Positions 33,477-41,896 of a DNA stretch of 58,314 bases are shown piece after piece (position 1 is the stretch's first letter; every line of letters begins with the position of its first letter). This DNA comes from JAENVT01 sp031370825. Its GTDB lineage: Bacteria; Actinomycetota; Acidimicrobiia; Acidimicrobiales; Ilumatobacteraceae. Under the pieces are notes generated by a model. That model saw only the letters and a program-made list of their open reading frames with translations. It was not told the origin of the DNA and did no database searches. The stretch covers positions 1 through 58,314 of the forward strand of contig JANMRB010000023.1 in the NCBI GenBank assembly GCA_031370825.1. Reading direction: 5' to 3'. Both the position numbers and the translations under genes were made by a program.

Positions 33477-35447
33477 ATGGGGAAGTTGACTGCCTGTTCG
33501 CTCGATTGCCCCGACAGCTGCAGCCTCGAGGTGACGGTCGAAGATGGGCGGATGACCGCGATCGATGCCGCCAAAGACGGGCCAAACCCGGCGACGAACG
33601 GATGGATCTGCGCCAAGGTCAAGCAGACGCCTCAGCTGTTGCACGGGCCTGACCGCGTCATGGCCCCTCTGCGACGGGTCGGGGTCAAGGGATCCGGCGA
33701 GTTCGTCGAGATCACCTGGGACGAAGCCCTCGATTTGTTCGCCGACAACGTGGGCAAGGCCGTCGCGACTCATGGCTGGCAATCCGTCGTGCCATACCTG
33801 TACAGCTCGTCTGCGGGAAACCTGGGCCGGTCGGGATTGTCGCCGCTGGTGTGGGAGCAGCTGGGCGCGGCCCGCACCGACATCACGATCTGCGCCGCCA
33901 CCGTCGGCGAGGCATGGGACCGCACGTACGGTTCGATGGCGTCGGCCGACCCGGAGGACCTGCACCACAGCGAGCTGATCGTGGTGTGGGGAGCCAACCC
34001 CAACGTTTCGCACCCGCATCTGTCACCCGTCATCGAAGAACGTCGACGCGCCGGTGCCAAGCTGGTCGTGATCGATCCGCGCCGTACCCCGATTGCCGCC
34101 CGCGCTGATCTGCATCTTCCCATACGGCCAGGTACCGACGGTGTGTTGGCGATGGCGGTTGCTGGACTGCTGCAACACAACGGGCACATCGATCGTGCGT
34201 TCATCGATCGTCATGTCGATGGCGCCGACCAGTATCTCGAGGCGTGTCGTGAGTGGACTGTCGATCGCGCGGGTGGGATCTGCGGTGTAGAGGGCGCAGA
34301 CGTCGAGCGATTCGCAGAGATGTACGGCTCGATTCGCCCGGCGATGTTGCGCGTCGGTTGGGGACAGGAACGCAACCGGAATGGTGGCTCGGCCAGTCGT
34401 GCGGTGTTCGCCCTGCCTGCGTTGGCCGGTCAGTTCGGCATACCGGGCTCCGGAGTCTTCAATTCGATCGACGGGGGTACGGGCTACGACGTTCACGCCC
34501 TTCGGCGCGGAGTGGTCGGTGATGCTCCCGTTCCCGAGCGCCGAGCAATCAACATGAACCGTCTTGGCCGGATCCTCTGCGACGACGAAGGCGGACACGT
34601 TGCCGTCCTGTTCGTGCAGGGCTCCAACCCGGCAGCAACATGTCCGGAGCAGGCCACCGTGCTGCACGGCTTGCAGCGTGACGACCTGTTCACCGTAGTG
34701 CACGATCTGACCATGACCGATACAGCGCTGCACGCGGACCTCGTGCTGCCGGCCACCTCGCAATTCGAGGTCGAAGAGGTTGTCGGCAGCTACGGATCGT
34801 TCGTCGTGCAAGAGGCGCCTGCGGTGATTCCACGCGTCGGTCAGAGCCGCACGAACGACGAGGTCAGCGTCGGCGTCGGCGTGCGACTGGGGCTCGACCC
34901 GCTTCAGTGGGACCCGAGCCCGGAGCGCGTTCGACAACTGGCGCTCGGCGATCGGGTGCTGCCGTTCACCAAGCGACCCGCTGGCTTGACCGTGCAGTTC
35001 CGTGATGTGTTCCCCGAAGATCGCATCCAGCTGGTGAGTGACGATGCAGGGATCGATCCTCTTCCCGCGTTCCGTGCCCTCGACACGCCCGGCCTGCCGA
35101 TCACGCTGATCACCCCGGCCACCAGTCGAACCACCAGCTCGATGTTCGGCAACATCGCCCCGGCGTCGGCCGACCTGCATCTGCACCCGACCGACGCGGC
35201 GGCCAGGCGACTGGGCAGCGGTGATGTGGCGTGTATCACTGATGGCCGCCACACCATCGAGGCAACGGTCACCGTCGATGCGTCGTTGCGCCCAGGTGTT
35301 GCGACGATGCCGAAAGGGATGTGGCGGCGTGACGGCTACAACGGGTTCACGGCCAACGTCTTCGCGCCCGATCACCTCTCCGACCTGGCCGGCGGGGCGA
35401 GCTTCAACGACGCGCGCGTCGAGGTCTCGGCCGTAGCAGATCACTGA
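33477..35447 (+). CDS. Molybdopterin-dependent oxidoreductase (formate dehydrogenase/DMSO reductase superfamily)
   Basis: A 656-residue catalytic subunit binding bis-MGD molybdenum. The N-terminal [4Fe-4S] motif is C7-x3-C11-x3-C15-x29-C45. Further blocks: ITWDEALDLFADNV, LIVVWGANPNVSHPH, LVVIDPRRTPIAARADLHLPIRPGTDGVL (in parts), NPAATCPEQ, ADLVLPATSQFEVEE, and a C-terminal MGD-binding barrel with GNIAPASADLHLHPTDAAARRLGSGDVA (in parts). No twin-arginine signal peptide, so it is cytosolic. No FeS or membrane partner gene is adjacent, so the electron acceptor is unknown. Substrate is unclear: the stand-alone COG0243 branch contains many uncharacterised enzymes. Confidence 0.9.
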   Translation: MGKLTACSLDCPDSCSLEVTVEDGRMTAIDAAKDGPNPATNGWICAKVKQTPQLLHGPDRVMAPLRRVGVKGSGEFVEITWDEALDLFADNVGKAVATHGWQSVVPYLYSSSAGNLGRSGLSPLVWEQLGAARTDITICAATVGEAWDRTYGSMASADPEDLHHSELIVVWGANPNVSHPHLSPVIEERRRAGAKLVVIDPRRTPIAARADLHLPIRPGTDGVLAMAVAGLLQHNGHIDRAFIDRHVDGADQYLEACREWTVDRAGGICGVEGADVERFAEMYGSIRPAMLRVGWGQERNRNGGSASRAVFALPALAGQFGIPGSGVFNSIDGGTGYDVHALRRGVVGDAPVPERRAINMNRLGRILCDDEGGHVAVLFVQGSNPAATCPEQATVLHGLQRDDLFTVVHDLTMTDTALHADLVLPATSQFEVEEVVGSYGSFVVQEAPAVIPRVGQSRTNDEVSVGVGVRLGLDPLQWDPSPERVRQLALGDRVLPFTKRPAGLTVQFRDVFPEDRIQLVSDDAGIDPLPAFRALDTPGLPITLITPATSRTTSSMFGNIAPASADLHLHPTDAAARRLGSGDVACITDGRHTIEATVTVDASLRPGVATMPKGMWRRDGYNGFTANVFAPDHLSDLAGGASFNDARVEVSAVADH

Positions 35448-35466
35448 CGGTTAGGACGTCGATCGG

Positions 35467-35491
35467 GGGTGATCCGCTGAACGGATCACCC
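35467..35491. terminator. Perfect 10-bp hairpin after oxidoreductase gene
   Basis: GGGTGATCCG, loop CTGAA, CGGATCACCC, 20 bp after the stop. No U-tract follows, so it is either a factor-assisted terminator or an operator for the ribokinase gene downstream. Confidence 0.5.
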
Positions 35492-35539
35492 GGCGTACAC
35501 ACTTCTCACCGGAGCAGAACTGACCTAATCTCCGCCACG

Positions 35540-35563
35540 ATGACCCAAACGAGCCCGACATGA
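35540..35563 (+). CDS. Possible 7-residue leader peptide
   Basis: ATG at 35540 opens a seven-codon frame (MTQTSPT) whose TGA overlaps the ribokinase ATG (ATGA). A TAATCT hexamer at 35526-35531 ends 8 bp before it, matching the leaderless spacing elsewhere in the window. It may couple translation into rbsK. Too short to prove coding. Confidence 0.35.
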   Translation: MTQTSPT

Positions 35564-36492
35564 GCAGCGATGCATCGAACGTGATCGTGGTCGGGGCGAT
35601 CAATGTCGACTTCGTCGTGGCGACTGAACGGCTACCGGGTCCGGGCGAGACAGTCGTCGGTGGGGGATTGCAGACGTTCGGCGGGGGCAAGGGTGCCAAC
35701 GCCGCGGTCGCTGCGGCGCGCAGTGGGGCGTCCGTCAGGCTGATCGGAGCCGTGGGCGACGACGACACTGGTCGCGCCGCGCTGGCCGAGTTGGTAGAAG
35801 ACGGTGTCGACGTCACCGATGTTGCGGTGATGGCGTCGGAATCCACTGGTGTGGCGTTGATCGTCGTCGACGGCCATGGTGAGAATCAGATAGCCGTCGG
35901 CGCCGGGGCGAACGGAGCGCTCGATCCTGACCACGTCAGGCGGTGCCTGCGAGCGGCGCTCCCGGCGGCCGGGTGCGTGCTGGTGAGCACCGAGATCCCT
36001 GCTGCGGCTGTTGCCGCTGCCGTTCACGAGGCTACGTCCGCGTCCGTCACGTGCGTCCTGAATCCGGCGCCCGTGCTTCCGGTCGTCGCGGAGTTGTTGG
36101 AACGCGGACCCATCATCACGCCCAACGAGTCCGAACTACGCGATCTGGTCGCGCTGCTCGGTCCTCGCGAAGGGAACTCTGTCGCCGACGAAGCGGCTCT
36201 GATCGCATCGAGGAGTCACCAAACCGTCCTCGTCACGCGGGGCAGCGATGGCGTCTTGGTTGTTACAACCGATCTGGTTGTACGACGTGTCCCTGCTCCA
36301 CAAGTCGCGGTGCGCGACACCACGGGTGCGGGCGACACGTTCAATGGGGTGCTGGCTGCTCGACTGGCCGCAGGTGACGAACTGACGACGGCGGTGCCGT
36401 GGGCAGTTGTCGCTGCGGCGTTGTCGGTCAAGCAGGTTGGTGCCCGAGGAGGGATGCCGACGGCTGAGGCAATCAAGGCATCCATGGGCTGA
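35560..36492 (+). CDS. rbsK: Ribokinase (PfkB family)
   Basis: A 310-residue sugar kinase. N-terminal VIVVGAINVDFVVATERLPGPGETV, the FGGGKGANAAVAAARSGA signature 1 and the C-terminal signature 2 DTTGAGDTFNGVLAARLA with catalytic Asp. NESEL and the VTRGSDG strand fit ribokinase rather than fructokinase or adenosine kinase. Phosphorylates ribose or a related pentose at O5. No ribose transporter or ribose operon regulator is next to it. The start follows a putative leader peptide and has no clear SD of its own. Convergent to the Fur gene with a 20-bp gap. Confidence 0.9.
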   Translation: MSSDASNVIVVGAINVDFVVATERLPGPGETVVGGGLQTFGGGKGANAAVAAARSGASVRLIGAVGDDDTGRAALAELVEDGVDVTDVAVMASESTGVALIVVDGHGENQIAVGAGANGALDPDHVRRCLRAALPAAGCVLVSTEIPAAAVAAAVHEATSASVTCVLNPAPVLPVVAELLERGPIITPNESELRDLVALLGPREGNSVADEAALIASRSHQTVLVTRGSDGVLVVTTDLVVRRVPAPQVAVRDTTGAGDTFNGVLAARLAAGDELTTAVPWAVVAAALSVKQVGARGGMPTAEAIKASMG

Positions 36493-36512
36493 CGGACGGA
36501 CGCCCTACGCGA

Positions 36513-36965
36513 TCACGATGCGTCAGCGCACGCCCGGCAGCGGCCGACGATGGCGAAGTGCGAGCCGTCCAGGACGAAGTCGTAGTCACGCTCGAGGGTG
36601 CGTCGAGCCGTATCGAAGACTCGTCGAGGCACTGCGACGTGCCGCCCGCAGGTCTCGCACACCAGGTGACGAATGTCGGTCGAGACAGCCGTTCGTTCGT
36701 ATATCGCCGGACCGTGCGAGAGGTGGATGTGCCGCACGACTCCGATCTCTTCGAGCAGGGCCAACGTGCGATACACGGTTGAGACATGCGTTTCGCCGAG
36801 GGACTCGGCGAGCTCCTCCGCCGTGAAGGCACGTTGCTTGGTCCGGACCGCTTCGAGGATGGCCGCACGGGTCTTGCCGACAGTGTGACCCTCCTCGCGC
36901 AGCCGCGCCGTGATCGCCGCAGGGTCTACGAGATCGCCGGCGTGCCTACCCCGAACGGTTGTCAT
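36513..36965 (-). CDS. Fur-family metal-responsive regulator
   Basis: A 150-residue Fur/Zur/Nur-type repressor. Winged helix: HTVGKTRAAILEAVRTKQRAFTAEELAESL and THVSTVYRTLALLEEIGVV (in parts). Metal sites: HIHLSHGPAIYE with His cluster, and two zinc-binding pairs, CETC and CRAC. The regulatory metal cannot be assigned by eye: His-rich sequence before it hints at nickel or zinc. It starts in an ATGA overlap with the 41-residue His-rich peptide gene, so the two are translationally coupled, and a perfect 17-bp dyad lies in their shared leader. Length is typical. Confidence 0.9.
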   Translation of the reverse strand: MTTVRGRHAGDLVDPAAITARLREEGHTVGKTRAAILEAVRTKQRAFTAEELAESLGETHVSTVYRTLALLEEIGVVRHIHLSHGPAIYERTAVSTDIRHLVCETCGRHVAVPRRVFDTARRTLERDYDFVLDGSHFAIVGRCRACADAS

Positions 36966-37087
36966 GGGTGTCGGGCGAGTGACGAGAACCAGTCGTCCGC
37001 GTGGTCGTGATCCGAATGGTCGTGGTCGTGATCGCCGTCTTCATGCGAATGGCCTGTGCCGTCGGCGTGGTAGTGGAAGCGTCCCAT
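36962..37087 (-). CDS. 41-residue His/Asp-rich metal-binding peptide
   Basis: A small gene starting at ATG 37087 with GGAG 7 bp upstream. The peptide starts MGRFHYHADGTGHSHEDG and continues with alternating His-Asp (HDHDHSDHDH) to a WFSSLARHP end: ten His and about nine Asp in 41 residues, no Cys, no membrane segment. From memory it resembles the His-rich N-terminal stretch of actinobacterial HypB nickel chaperones, but here it stands alone with no GTPase domain. It overlaps the Fur-family start by ATGA. Likely a metal buffer or chaperone, or a metal-sensing leader peptide, under control of the Fur protein. Confidence 0.72.
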   Translation of the reverse strand: MGRFHYHADGTGHSHEDGDHDHDHSDHDHADDWFSSLARHP

Positions 37088-37097
37088 GAATGGTCTC

Positions 37098-37114
37098 CGT
37101 TCGGTGACCGAACG
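37098..37114. promoter_or_regulatory. Perfect 17-bp dyad, candidate Fur-family operator
   Basis: CGTTCGGTGACCGAACG: 8-bp arms around one central base, the 8-1-8 geometry resembling the 7-1-7 boxes of Fur/Zur proteins. It lies between a TAGCGT hexamer (minus strand, 37112-37117) and the SD of the His-rich gene, where bound repressor would block transcription. Confidence 0.65.
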
Positions 37115-37816
37115 CTACCGCGGATCTCCTCGCCGGTCAGAGGCCGGCTTGGCCATCCGCAGCACGAACTGCTCGAGGAAGATTCGGCGGGACGCAGCAT
37201 CCCCGGTGAGTCGACCGGGCAGTGCGCCGCCGGTTTGACGTGCCTTGACGAGGTCGGCTGTGGCCACGCGCAGTGTGACGTCTGGTTGACCGGTCGGCTC
37301 TTCGACGCGCATGCCGTCGAGGTCGAGCACCAGATCCACCGTGTCCGTCGCGACCGTGTCCGTGTCGACAGGGCGCGACGCGATCAGTCGTGCCCGGAGC
37401 TTCTTTTCGGGTCGACGTCGCCATGGCGCAAGCAGGGAGAACGCGACCCTCTCTGCGTCCAACGCCTCGCTCGGCTTGTCCGACAGGTAGCGAACCCCGA
37501 AGCGGGCCATCGATCGAAGAACAGGCTCGATGCGGCGACCCTCCTCGGACAGCCGGTACACGCTGCGCGCCGCGGGCGGTGGCAGTTCGACAGTGGTGAC
37601 GAGGCTGATCGCCTGCAGTGAACGGAGGCGTTCGGACAGCAGGTTTGGAGCGATCCCGACCAGCGCGGCGCGCAAGTCGGTGAACCGACGGTCTCCCATG
37701 GAGAGCTCGCGCAGCATCAGCAGGGTCCAGCGGTCACCGATCAGGTCGAGGCCGGCAGCGATCGGGCAGTACTGCCCATACGTGCGTTCCGAGGTTTGCG
37801 AACTCTTGGTTGTCAT
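37115..37816 (-). CDS. HxlR-family regulator with C-terminal SCP2-like domain
   Basis: A 233-residue regulator. N-terminal HxlR winged helix: YCPIAAGLDLIGDRWTLLMLRELSMGDRRF and LLSERLRSLQAISLV, with the conserved Cys. The C-terminal part (from about residue 125) resembles the SCP2 sterol-carrier domain often fused to HxlR in actinobacteria (VDLVLDLDGMRVEEP, TADLVKARQTGGALPGRL). ATG 37816 is preferred over one at 37858, which would read through the AT-rich operator. Divergent from the DHA2 exporter, its likely target. Its stop codon overlaps the hexamer that probably drives the His-rich peptide gene. Confidence 0.85.
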   Translation of the reverse strand: MTTKSSQTSERTYGQYCPIAAGLDLIGDRWTLLMLRELSMGDRRFTDLRAALVGIAPNLLSERLRSLQAISLVTTVELPPPAARSVYRLSEEGRRIEPVLRSMARFGVRYLSDKPSEALDAERVAFSLLAPWRRRPEKKLRARLIASRPVDTDTVATDTVDLVLDLDGMRVEEPTGQPDVTLRVATADLVKARQTGGALPGRLTGDAASRRIFLEQFVLRMAKPASDRRGDPR

Positions 37817-37841
37817 GTCGATGCGTCCAGTGTACAGTCGG

Positions 37842-37862
37842 TTAGTATAAATTATCAACTAA
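37842..37862. promoter_or_regulatory. AT-rich dyad in HxlR/MFS divergent region
   Basis: TTAGT (37842-37846) and ACTAA (37858-37862) form inverted arms around an AT-rich 11-bp centre. The region also supplies TATACT-like and TATTCT-like -10 elements for both directions. Typical of HxlR-regulated efflux pairs. Confidence 0.5.
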
Positions 37863-37892
37863 ACGATCTCTATTCTATACCGAGGTACTGCG

Positions 37893-39359
37893 ATGCGAGT
37901 GACCAACAACGAGACGCTGACTTCAGGGCCGACGATTCCAGGATCAGAAACCGTAAGAGCACCTCGTAACCCGTGGGTTGTGCTGGCCAGCACAAGTCTC
38001 GCGGTGTTCGCCGTGTTCCTCGACACCACGATCTTGTTCGTGGCGTTTCCCTCGATCAGCGCGGGTTTCGCGTCGGCTTCGCCATCGTCGCTGTCCTGGA
38101 TCCTCAACGCGTACACGATCGTCTTCGCAGCTCTGCTGATTCCCGCGGGTCGATTGGCGGACCGGGTCGGCCGGCGCCGAACGTTCCTGACAGCCGCCGT
38201 GGTCTTCACGATCGCGTCGATGCTCTGCGGAATTGCGCCGACCGTCATCATCCTGGTCGGCGCCCGCATCGTTCAGGCTGTGGCTGCCGCGGCGTTGGTG
38301 CCGGCGTCGCTCGCGCTCGTCCTGCAGACGTTTCCACATCACAAGATCCCGGTAGCGGTCGCGGTCTGGGGCGCGGTAGGCGCAGTCGCCGGTGCAGCGG
38401 GCCCGACGCTGGGTGCGCTCGTCATCGAGAACCTCGGGTGGAGGTGGGCGTTCTACATCAACCTGCCCGTTGGCATCATCAGCTACCTGATTGGACGGCG
38501 TGTGCTTCCCGAGTGGCGTGAGGCCAATCCGGGGCGCCTACCCGATCGGGTCAGCGTCGGGCTGCTCACTGCTGGCCTCGCACTGGCGGCGTACGGCATC
38601 GTGCAGACGAACGAATGGGGTTGGCTGAGCCCCAGGTTCGTAGTGTGCGAAGGCATCGCGGTCCTGCTGATCGCGCTGTTTGTCAGGCGCAGCCGTGACG
38701 TGCCCAACCCCGTGCTCGACCTCACGTTGTTCGAATCGCAGTCCTTCAGGTGGGCCAACGCAGCGTTGCTGATCTACGCGATCGGGTTCTCGGCGATGTT
38801 CCTCGGCAACGTCCTGTTCCTCACCGGCGTGTGGCACTATTCGATCCTGCGAGCCGGGATGGCCATCTCGGTCGGGCCGCTCATCGTCGCTGTGACCGCA
38901 CCACTGTTCGGCAAGTTGGCGGGCCGTGTCGGCCAGCGACGACTGCTGATCCCAGGTGGCCTGGTGTGGGCGCTTAGTGGGGTTCTGCTGATCAACCGGG
39001 TCACGCTGCAACCCGACTACGTCGGTCACTACCTTCCCTCGGTCATCCTCAGCGGGCTCGGGGTCGCGCTGTGCCTGCCGCAACTCTCGTCGGCTGCGGT
39101 GCAGGGACTGCCTCCGCAACGGTTCGGGTCAGGCTCGGCGGTCAGCCAGGCTGTGCGCAACCTCGGCGCAACTCTGGGCGTCGCCGCTGTCGTGGCGTTC
39201 ACCGCTGGTCTCACCACGGCCGATGCTCTCGACGCGTTTCATCACGTCTGGTGGCTCCTCGTGATCAGCGGCGTCGCCGTTTCGGTGTTGACGTCTCGAC
39301 TGCCTCGCCGGGTCGCTGACCGCGCCGCTGTCCCTGGTGTCGTCGAGGCCCACGCATGA
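37893..39359 (+). CDS. MFS transporter, DHA2 (EmrB/QacA) family
   Basis: A 488-residue drug:H+ antiporter with about fourteen hydrophobic segments. Motif LDTTILFVAFPSIS in helix 1 (motif D1), GRLADRVGRRRTFL in the first loop (motif A), and a GAVAGAAGPTLGALVIENLGWRWAFYINLPVG region (motif C, in parts) define the EmrB/QacA group. GAGG is 8 bp before the ATG. It is divergent from the HxlR gene and coupled by ATGA to a thioesterase gene. Exported compound unknown. Confidence 0.9.
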   Translation: MRVTNNETLTSGPTIPGSETVRAPRNPWVVLASTSLAVFAVFLDTTILFVAFPSISAGFASASPSSLSWILNAYTIVFAALLIPAGRLADRVGRRRTFLTAAVVFTIASMLCGIAPTVIILVGARIVQAVAAAALVPASLALVLQTFPHHKIPVAVAVWGAVGAVAGAAGPTLGALVIENLGWRWAFYINLPVGIISYLIGRRVLPEWREANPGRLPDRVSVGLLTAGLALAAYGIVQTNEWGWLSPRFVVCEGIAVLLIALFVRRSRDVPNPVLDLTLFESQSFRWANAALLIYAIGFSAMFLGNVLFLTGVWHYSILRAGMAISVGPLIVAVTAPLFGKLAGRVGQRRLLIPGGLVWALSGVLLINRVTLQPDYVGHYLPSVILSGLGVALCLPQLSSAAVQGLPPQRFGSGSAVSQAVRNLGATLGVAAVVAFTAGLTTADALDAFHHVWWLLVISGVAVSVLTSRLPRRVADRAAVPGVVEAHA

Positions 39360-40171
39360 CAGTGCAATCCTCCACCGTCTTCGACGCGACGACCTCTGTG
39401 ATCGCCGATCCGTTCGTGCCCGGCCGGTTCGCGGTCCAGCTCGACGAAGCGTGGTCGTCGCTGGTCGGTGTGCACGGTGGCTACCTCGCCGCTCTCGTCA
39501 TCAGAGCCGCACAGATCGTGGTCGACGACCGCCCGATCAGGACTGTCAGCACCGTGTTTCTTCGCCCGGGCTCTGTCGGGCCGGCCGTCGTCGATGTCGA
39601 AGTGGTCCGGCGTGGTCGATCGATCACCAACCTCAGCGTCACGTTGTCGCAGGCGTCCAAGGCGGTTCTGGTCAGTCAGGTCGTTGCCGCCGGCGCGTTC
39701 GACAGCGTCTCGTGGGACACCGCCGGAGCGATCGACCTGCCGGCTTTCGAGTCCTGCGTTCCCATCGAACCGCCGCCGGGCATCGGCCACTTCGAGCATG
39801 GTGTCGCCGTAGTTGATCCCGCACACTTGCCCTTCAGCCACGGGCCGCGCGCCCGGGTCGCCGGCTACATGCGTCCCCGCGAGCCACGGGCGATCGATGC
39901 CCCGTGGCTGGGCATGGCCCTCGACTGGTTCCCTCCTGCCTCGTTCACGCGCGTCGACCCGCCGACGGGTGGGGTCAGCATCAGCTACACCATCCACCTG
40001 CATCGCACCCTGGCGTCGATGGACGACGACGAATGGCTTGGCGGGCTGTTCCACGTCGACATCAGTGCTGCCGGGATCGCGCTGGAGAAAGGGTTGATCA
40101 CCGCCCCCGATGGCAGCATCCTCGCCGAGTCCTTTCATACCCGTTGGACCGCCGGGCCGCGTGCGGCCTAG
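39356..40171 (+). CDS. Acyl-CoA thioesterase family protein
   Basis: A 271-residue double hotdog protein. N-terminal hotdog with VGVHGGYLAALVIRAA and TVSTVFLRPGSVGPAVVDVEVVRRGRSITNL (in parts); C-terminal hotdog with VSISYTIHLHRTLA and GLITAPDGSILAESFHTRW. These are TesB/4HBT_3-like features found in many actinobacterial thioesterases. Hydrolyses an acyl-CoA, chain length unknown. The start overlaps the MFS stop by ATGA, so it is regulated with the exporter. Confidence 0.86.
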   Translation: MTVQSSTVFDATTSVIADPFVPGRFAVQLDEAWSSLVGVHGGYLAALVIRAAQIVVDDRPIRTVSTVFLRPGSVGPAVVDVEVVRRGRSITNLSVTLSQASKAVLVSQVVAAGAFDSVSWDTAGAIDLPAFESCVPIEPPPGIGHFEHGVAVVDPAHLPFSHGPRARVAGYMRPREPRAIDAPWLGMALDWFPPASFTRVDPPTGGVSISYTIHLHRTLASMDDDEWLGGLFHVDISAAGIALEKGLITAPDGSILAESFHTRWTAGPRAA

Positions 40172-40186
40172 TCCTGGTGCCCGGTA

Positions 40187-41065
40187 CTACTGAGGTGGCA
40201 CGCAGACGACGAGTGATCGCGGGCGAATCTCGAAGTCGAGCTTCTTTGCCTTGCCCTTGACACCGCCATCGAGCTCGAAGCGACGCTTGCTCTTGAACTT
40301 GACCGAGATCTCGGTGCCTACACCGATCTCCGACTTGCCCGACCACTCCTGCTTGCGCAGTGCGGCGGTGAGGACCAGGTTGGCCCACTGGCGCATCCCG
40401 ACCGCGGTGAACACAGCCACGTGTAGTCGTCCATCTGTGGCCGAAGCATCGGGAAATGCCTTGAGCCCACCCTTCAGCGACCCTGTGTTGCCGACGAGAA
40501 CGCAGCTGGCCGGGCCGTCGTAGAAGGCGTTGCCATCGACCGTCACCTTGGCGTCGAACATCTTGCGCTTTCGTGTTTCACGAACTGCCGCGCCTACGTA
40601 GGCAAACGTGCCGAGCTTCTCCTTCTGATCCTCCGCATCGCTGAGCATGGCCACGTCGAAGCCGACGCCCGCCATCACGTTGAAGGTCTGACCGTTACAC
40701 AAGGCCGTGTCGATGCTGCGCCGATCACCGTGGACGATCACATCGACGATCTCGTCGATGTCGGTCGGTAGTTCCAGGCCGGACGCGAAGAGGTTGGCGG
40801 TGCCAGCCGGTACGACGGCCAATGCTGTGGACGTGCCGACCAGCCCTTCTGAGGCGGCACGCACGCTCCCATCGCCGCCGCAGATCACGACAGTGGCGAC
40901 GCCACGCTTCGCTGCCTTCGCGGCGGCCGGCTTCGACTCCGATCCCTTCTTGACGTCGACCCACTGCACGTCCTCGAACCCTGCCGCGGCCAGCGACTCG
41001 CGCAGCTTTCGGGCGTCCTTCTTGAAGAACTTCTCGGTGTTGGCCACCACAGCGATATTGGACAT
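40187..41065 (-). CDS. Diacylglycerol/sphingosine kinase-family lipid kinase
   Basis: A 292-residue protein of the DagK/YegS/LCB5 catalytic fold. It starts SNIAVVANTEKFFKK and has the nucleotide motif VVICGGDGSVRAASEGL, then ALAVVPAGTANLFASGLELP and VGVVGVGFDVAML-like MAGVGFDVAML. The C-terminal beta sandwich has the GGLKAFPDASATDGRLHVAVF strand. A strong GGAGG SD lies 5 bp before the ATG. Phosphorylates diacylglycerol or a related lipid; clustered with two PAP2 phosphatases, which do the reverse. Confidence 0.88.
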   Translation of the reverse strand: MSNIAVVANTEKFFKKDARKLRESLAAAGFEDVQWVDVKKGSESKPAAAKAAKRGVATVVICGGDGSVRAASEGLVGTSTALAVVPAGTANLFASGLELPTDIDEIVDVIVHGDRRSIDTALCNGQTFNVMAGVGFDVAMLSDAEDQKEKLGTFAYVGAAVRETRKRKMFDAKVTVDGNAFYDGPASCVLVGNTGSLKGGLKAFPDASATDGRLHVAVFTAVGMRQWANLVLTAALRKQEWSGKSEIGVGTEISVKFKSKRRFELDGGVKGKAKKLDFEIRPRSLVVCVPPQ

Positions 41066-41122
41066 CGATTCCTCCGGTTCCAGAGACCGTTACCCGATCG
41101 GGGTCACCCGCAAACCCGGCGC

Positions 41123-41857
41123 CTACGCACTGAGCTCGGAAGCTGACTTCGCACCAATGCCGCGTAGCCACGCGATGACATCCGCCGCCTCGCTGCGCTC
41201 GGCCGTGTCCAGGGGAGTCAGGTCGTCCCAACCGACCCAGTCGAGGTCGGCACCACGAGCGACGAGGAGCTCGGCGACCTCGCGATGACCGCCGTGACAC
41301 GCACCCCACAGGCATTCGGTGATCTCTTCGGCAGTGGGTGCGGGCTCGGCGGCGACGTATGCCTCGACTCGGTCGAGCAGCCCGAGCGCAGCGGATTCCC
41401 ACAGCGTCGCGTGTGCTCCGCGCTCGAGCAGTCGCTGAGCAGCCTTCCATTGACCGAAGGCCGTGGCGTCGCTCATCGCGGTTCCGCCGCCGATCACCGC
41501 GCCGCGTACCTCGATGTCGGCGCCGGCGTTCAAGAGCGCATCGATCACCGTCACGTCGTCGCTACTGGCCGCCCAGTGCAGAGGCGTCTCGCTGTGTGTG
41601 CCGCAGAACCTGGCGTTGACGTCTGCGCCCGCCTCGACCAGAGCGGCCACAGTCTCTGCACCGTTGGGAAAGTTCCCAGGCCAATCGGTGACCACGTGGA
41701 GCAACGTGCGAGACGTCCCGCGCTCGCGATCCTTGGCCGAGGCGAAACCCGCGGTGGCCAGTTCGGGATGCTCCGTCAGCAGTTGTTTCAGCCGGGCGAC
41801 ATCCCCCCGGTGAATGGCGTCGATCGCGGCTGCTGCGAGAGGCTCGTCTGTCGCCAT
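41123..41857 (-). CDS. Ankyrin-repeat protein
   Basis: A 244-residue soluble protein with at least four ankyrin-type repeats: VAALVEAGADVNARFCGTHSETPLHWAAS, VIDALLNAGADIEVRG, AAQRLLERGAHATLWESAALG and VAELLVARGADLDWVGWDDLTPLDTA (in parts). No signal peptide. It mediates protein contacts of unknown kind. ATG 41857 is preferred over a GTG two codons earlier. It lies between a PAP2 gene and the lipid kinase gene on the same strand with gaps of about 40 and 57 bp. Confidence 0.85.
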   Translation of the reverse strand: MATDEPLAAAAIDAIHRGDVARLKQLLTEHPELATAGFASAKDRERGTSRTLLHVVTDWPGNFPNGAETVAALVEAGADVNARFCGTHSETPLHWAASSDDVTVIDALLNAGADIEVRGAVIGGGTAMSDATAFGQWKAAQRLLERGAHATLWESAALGLLDRVEAYVAAEPAPTAEEITECLWGACHGGHREVAELLVARGADLDWVGWDDLTPLDTAERSEAADVIAWLRGIGAKSASELSA

Positions 41858-41896
41858 GATCACGACGAAGAGCTTCGCGCGGTTTGGTGCCGCTCG

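Noticed and set aside
32480..33652. 390-codon plus-strand frame overlapping the toroid-fold gene
   Set aside because: Ser/Arg-rich frame-shifted reading of the real gene; runs into the next gene as well.
34023..35444. 473-codon minus-strand frame opposite the molybdopterin oxidoreductase gene
   Set aside because: The plus strand has clear cofactor motifs; the antisense protein is Arg/His/Gln-rich without domains.
35467..35491. Hairpin as a classic Rho-independent terminator
   Set aside because: The stem is perfect but no U-run follows, so only a terminator-like or operator role is claimed.
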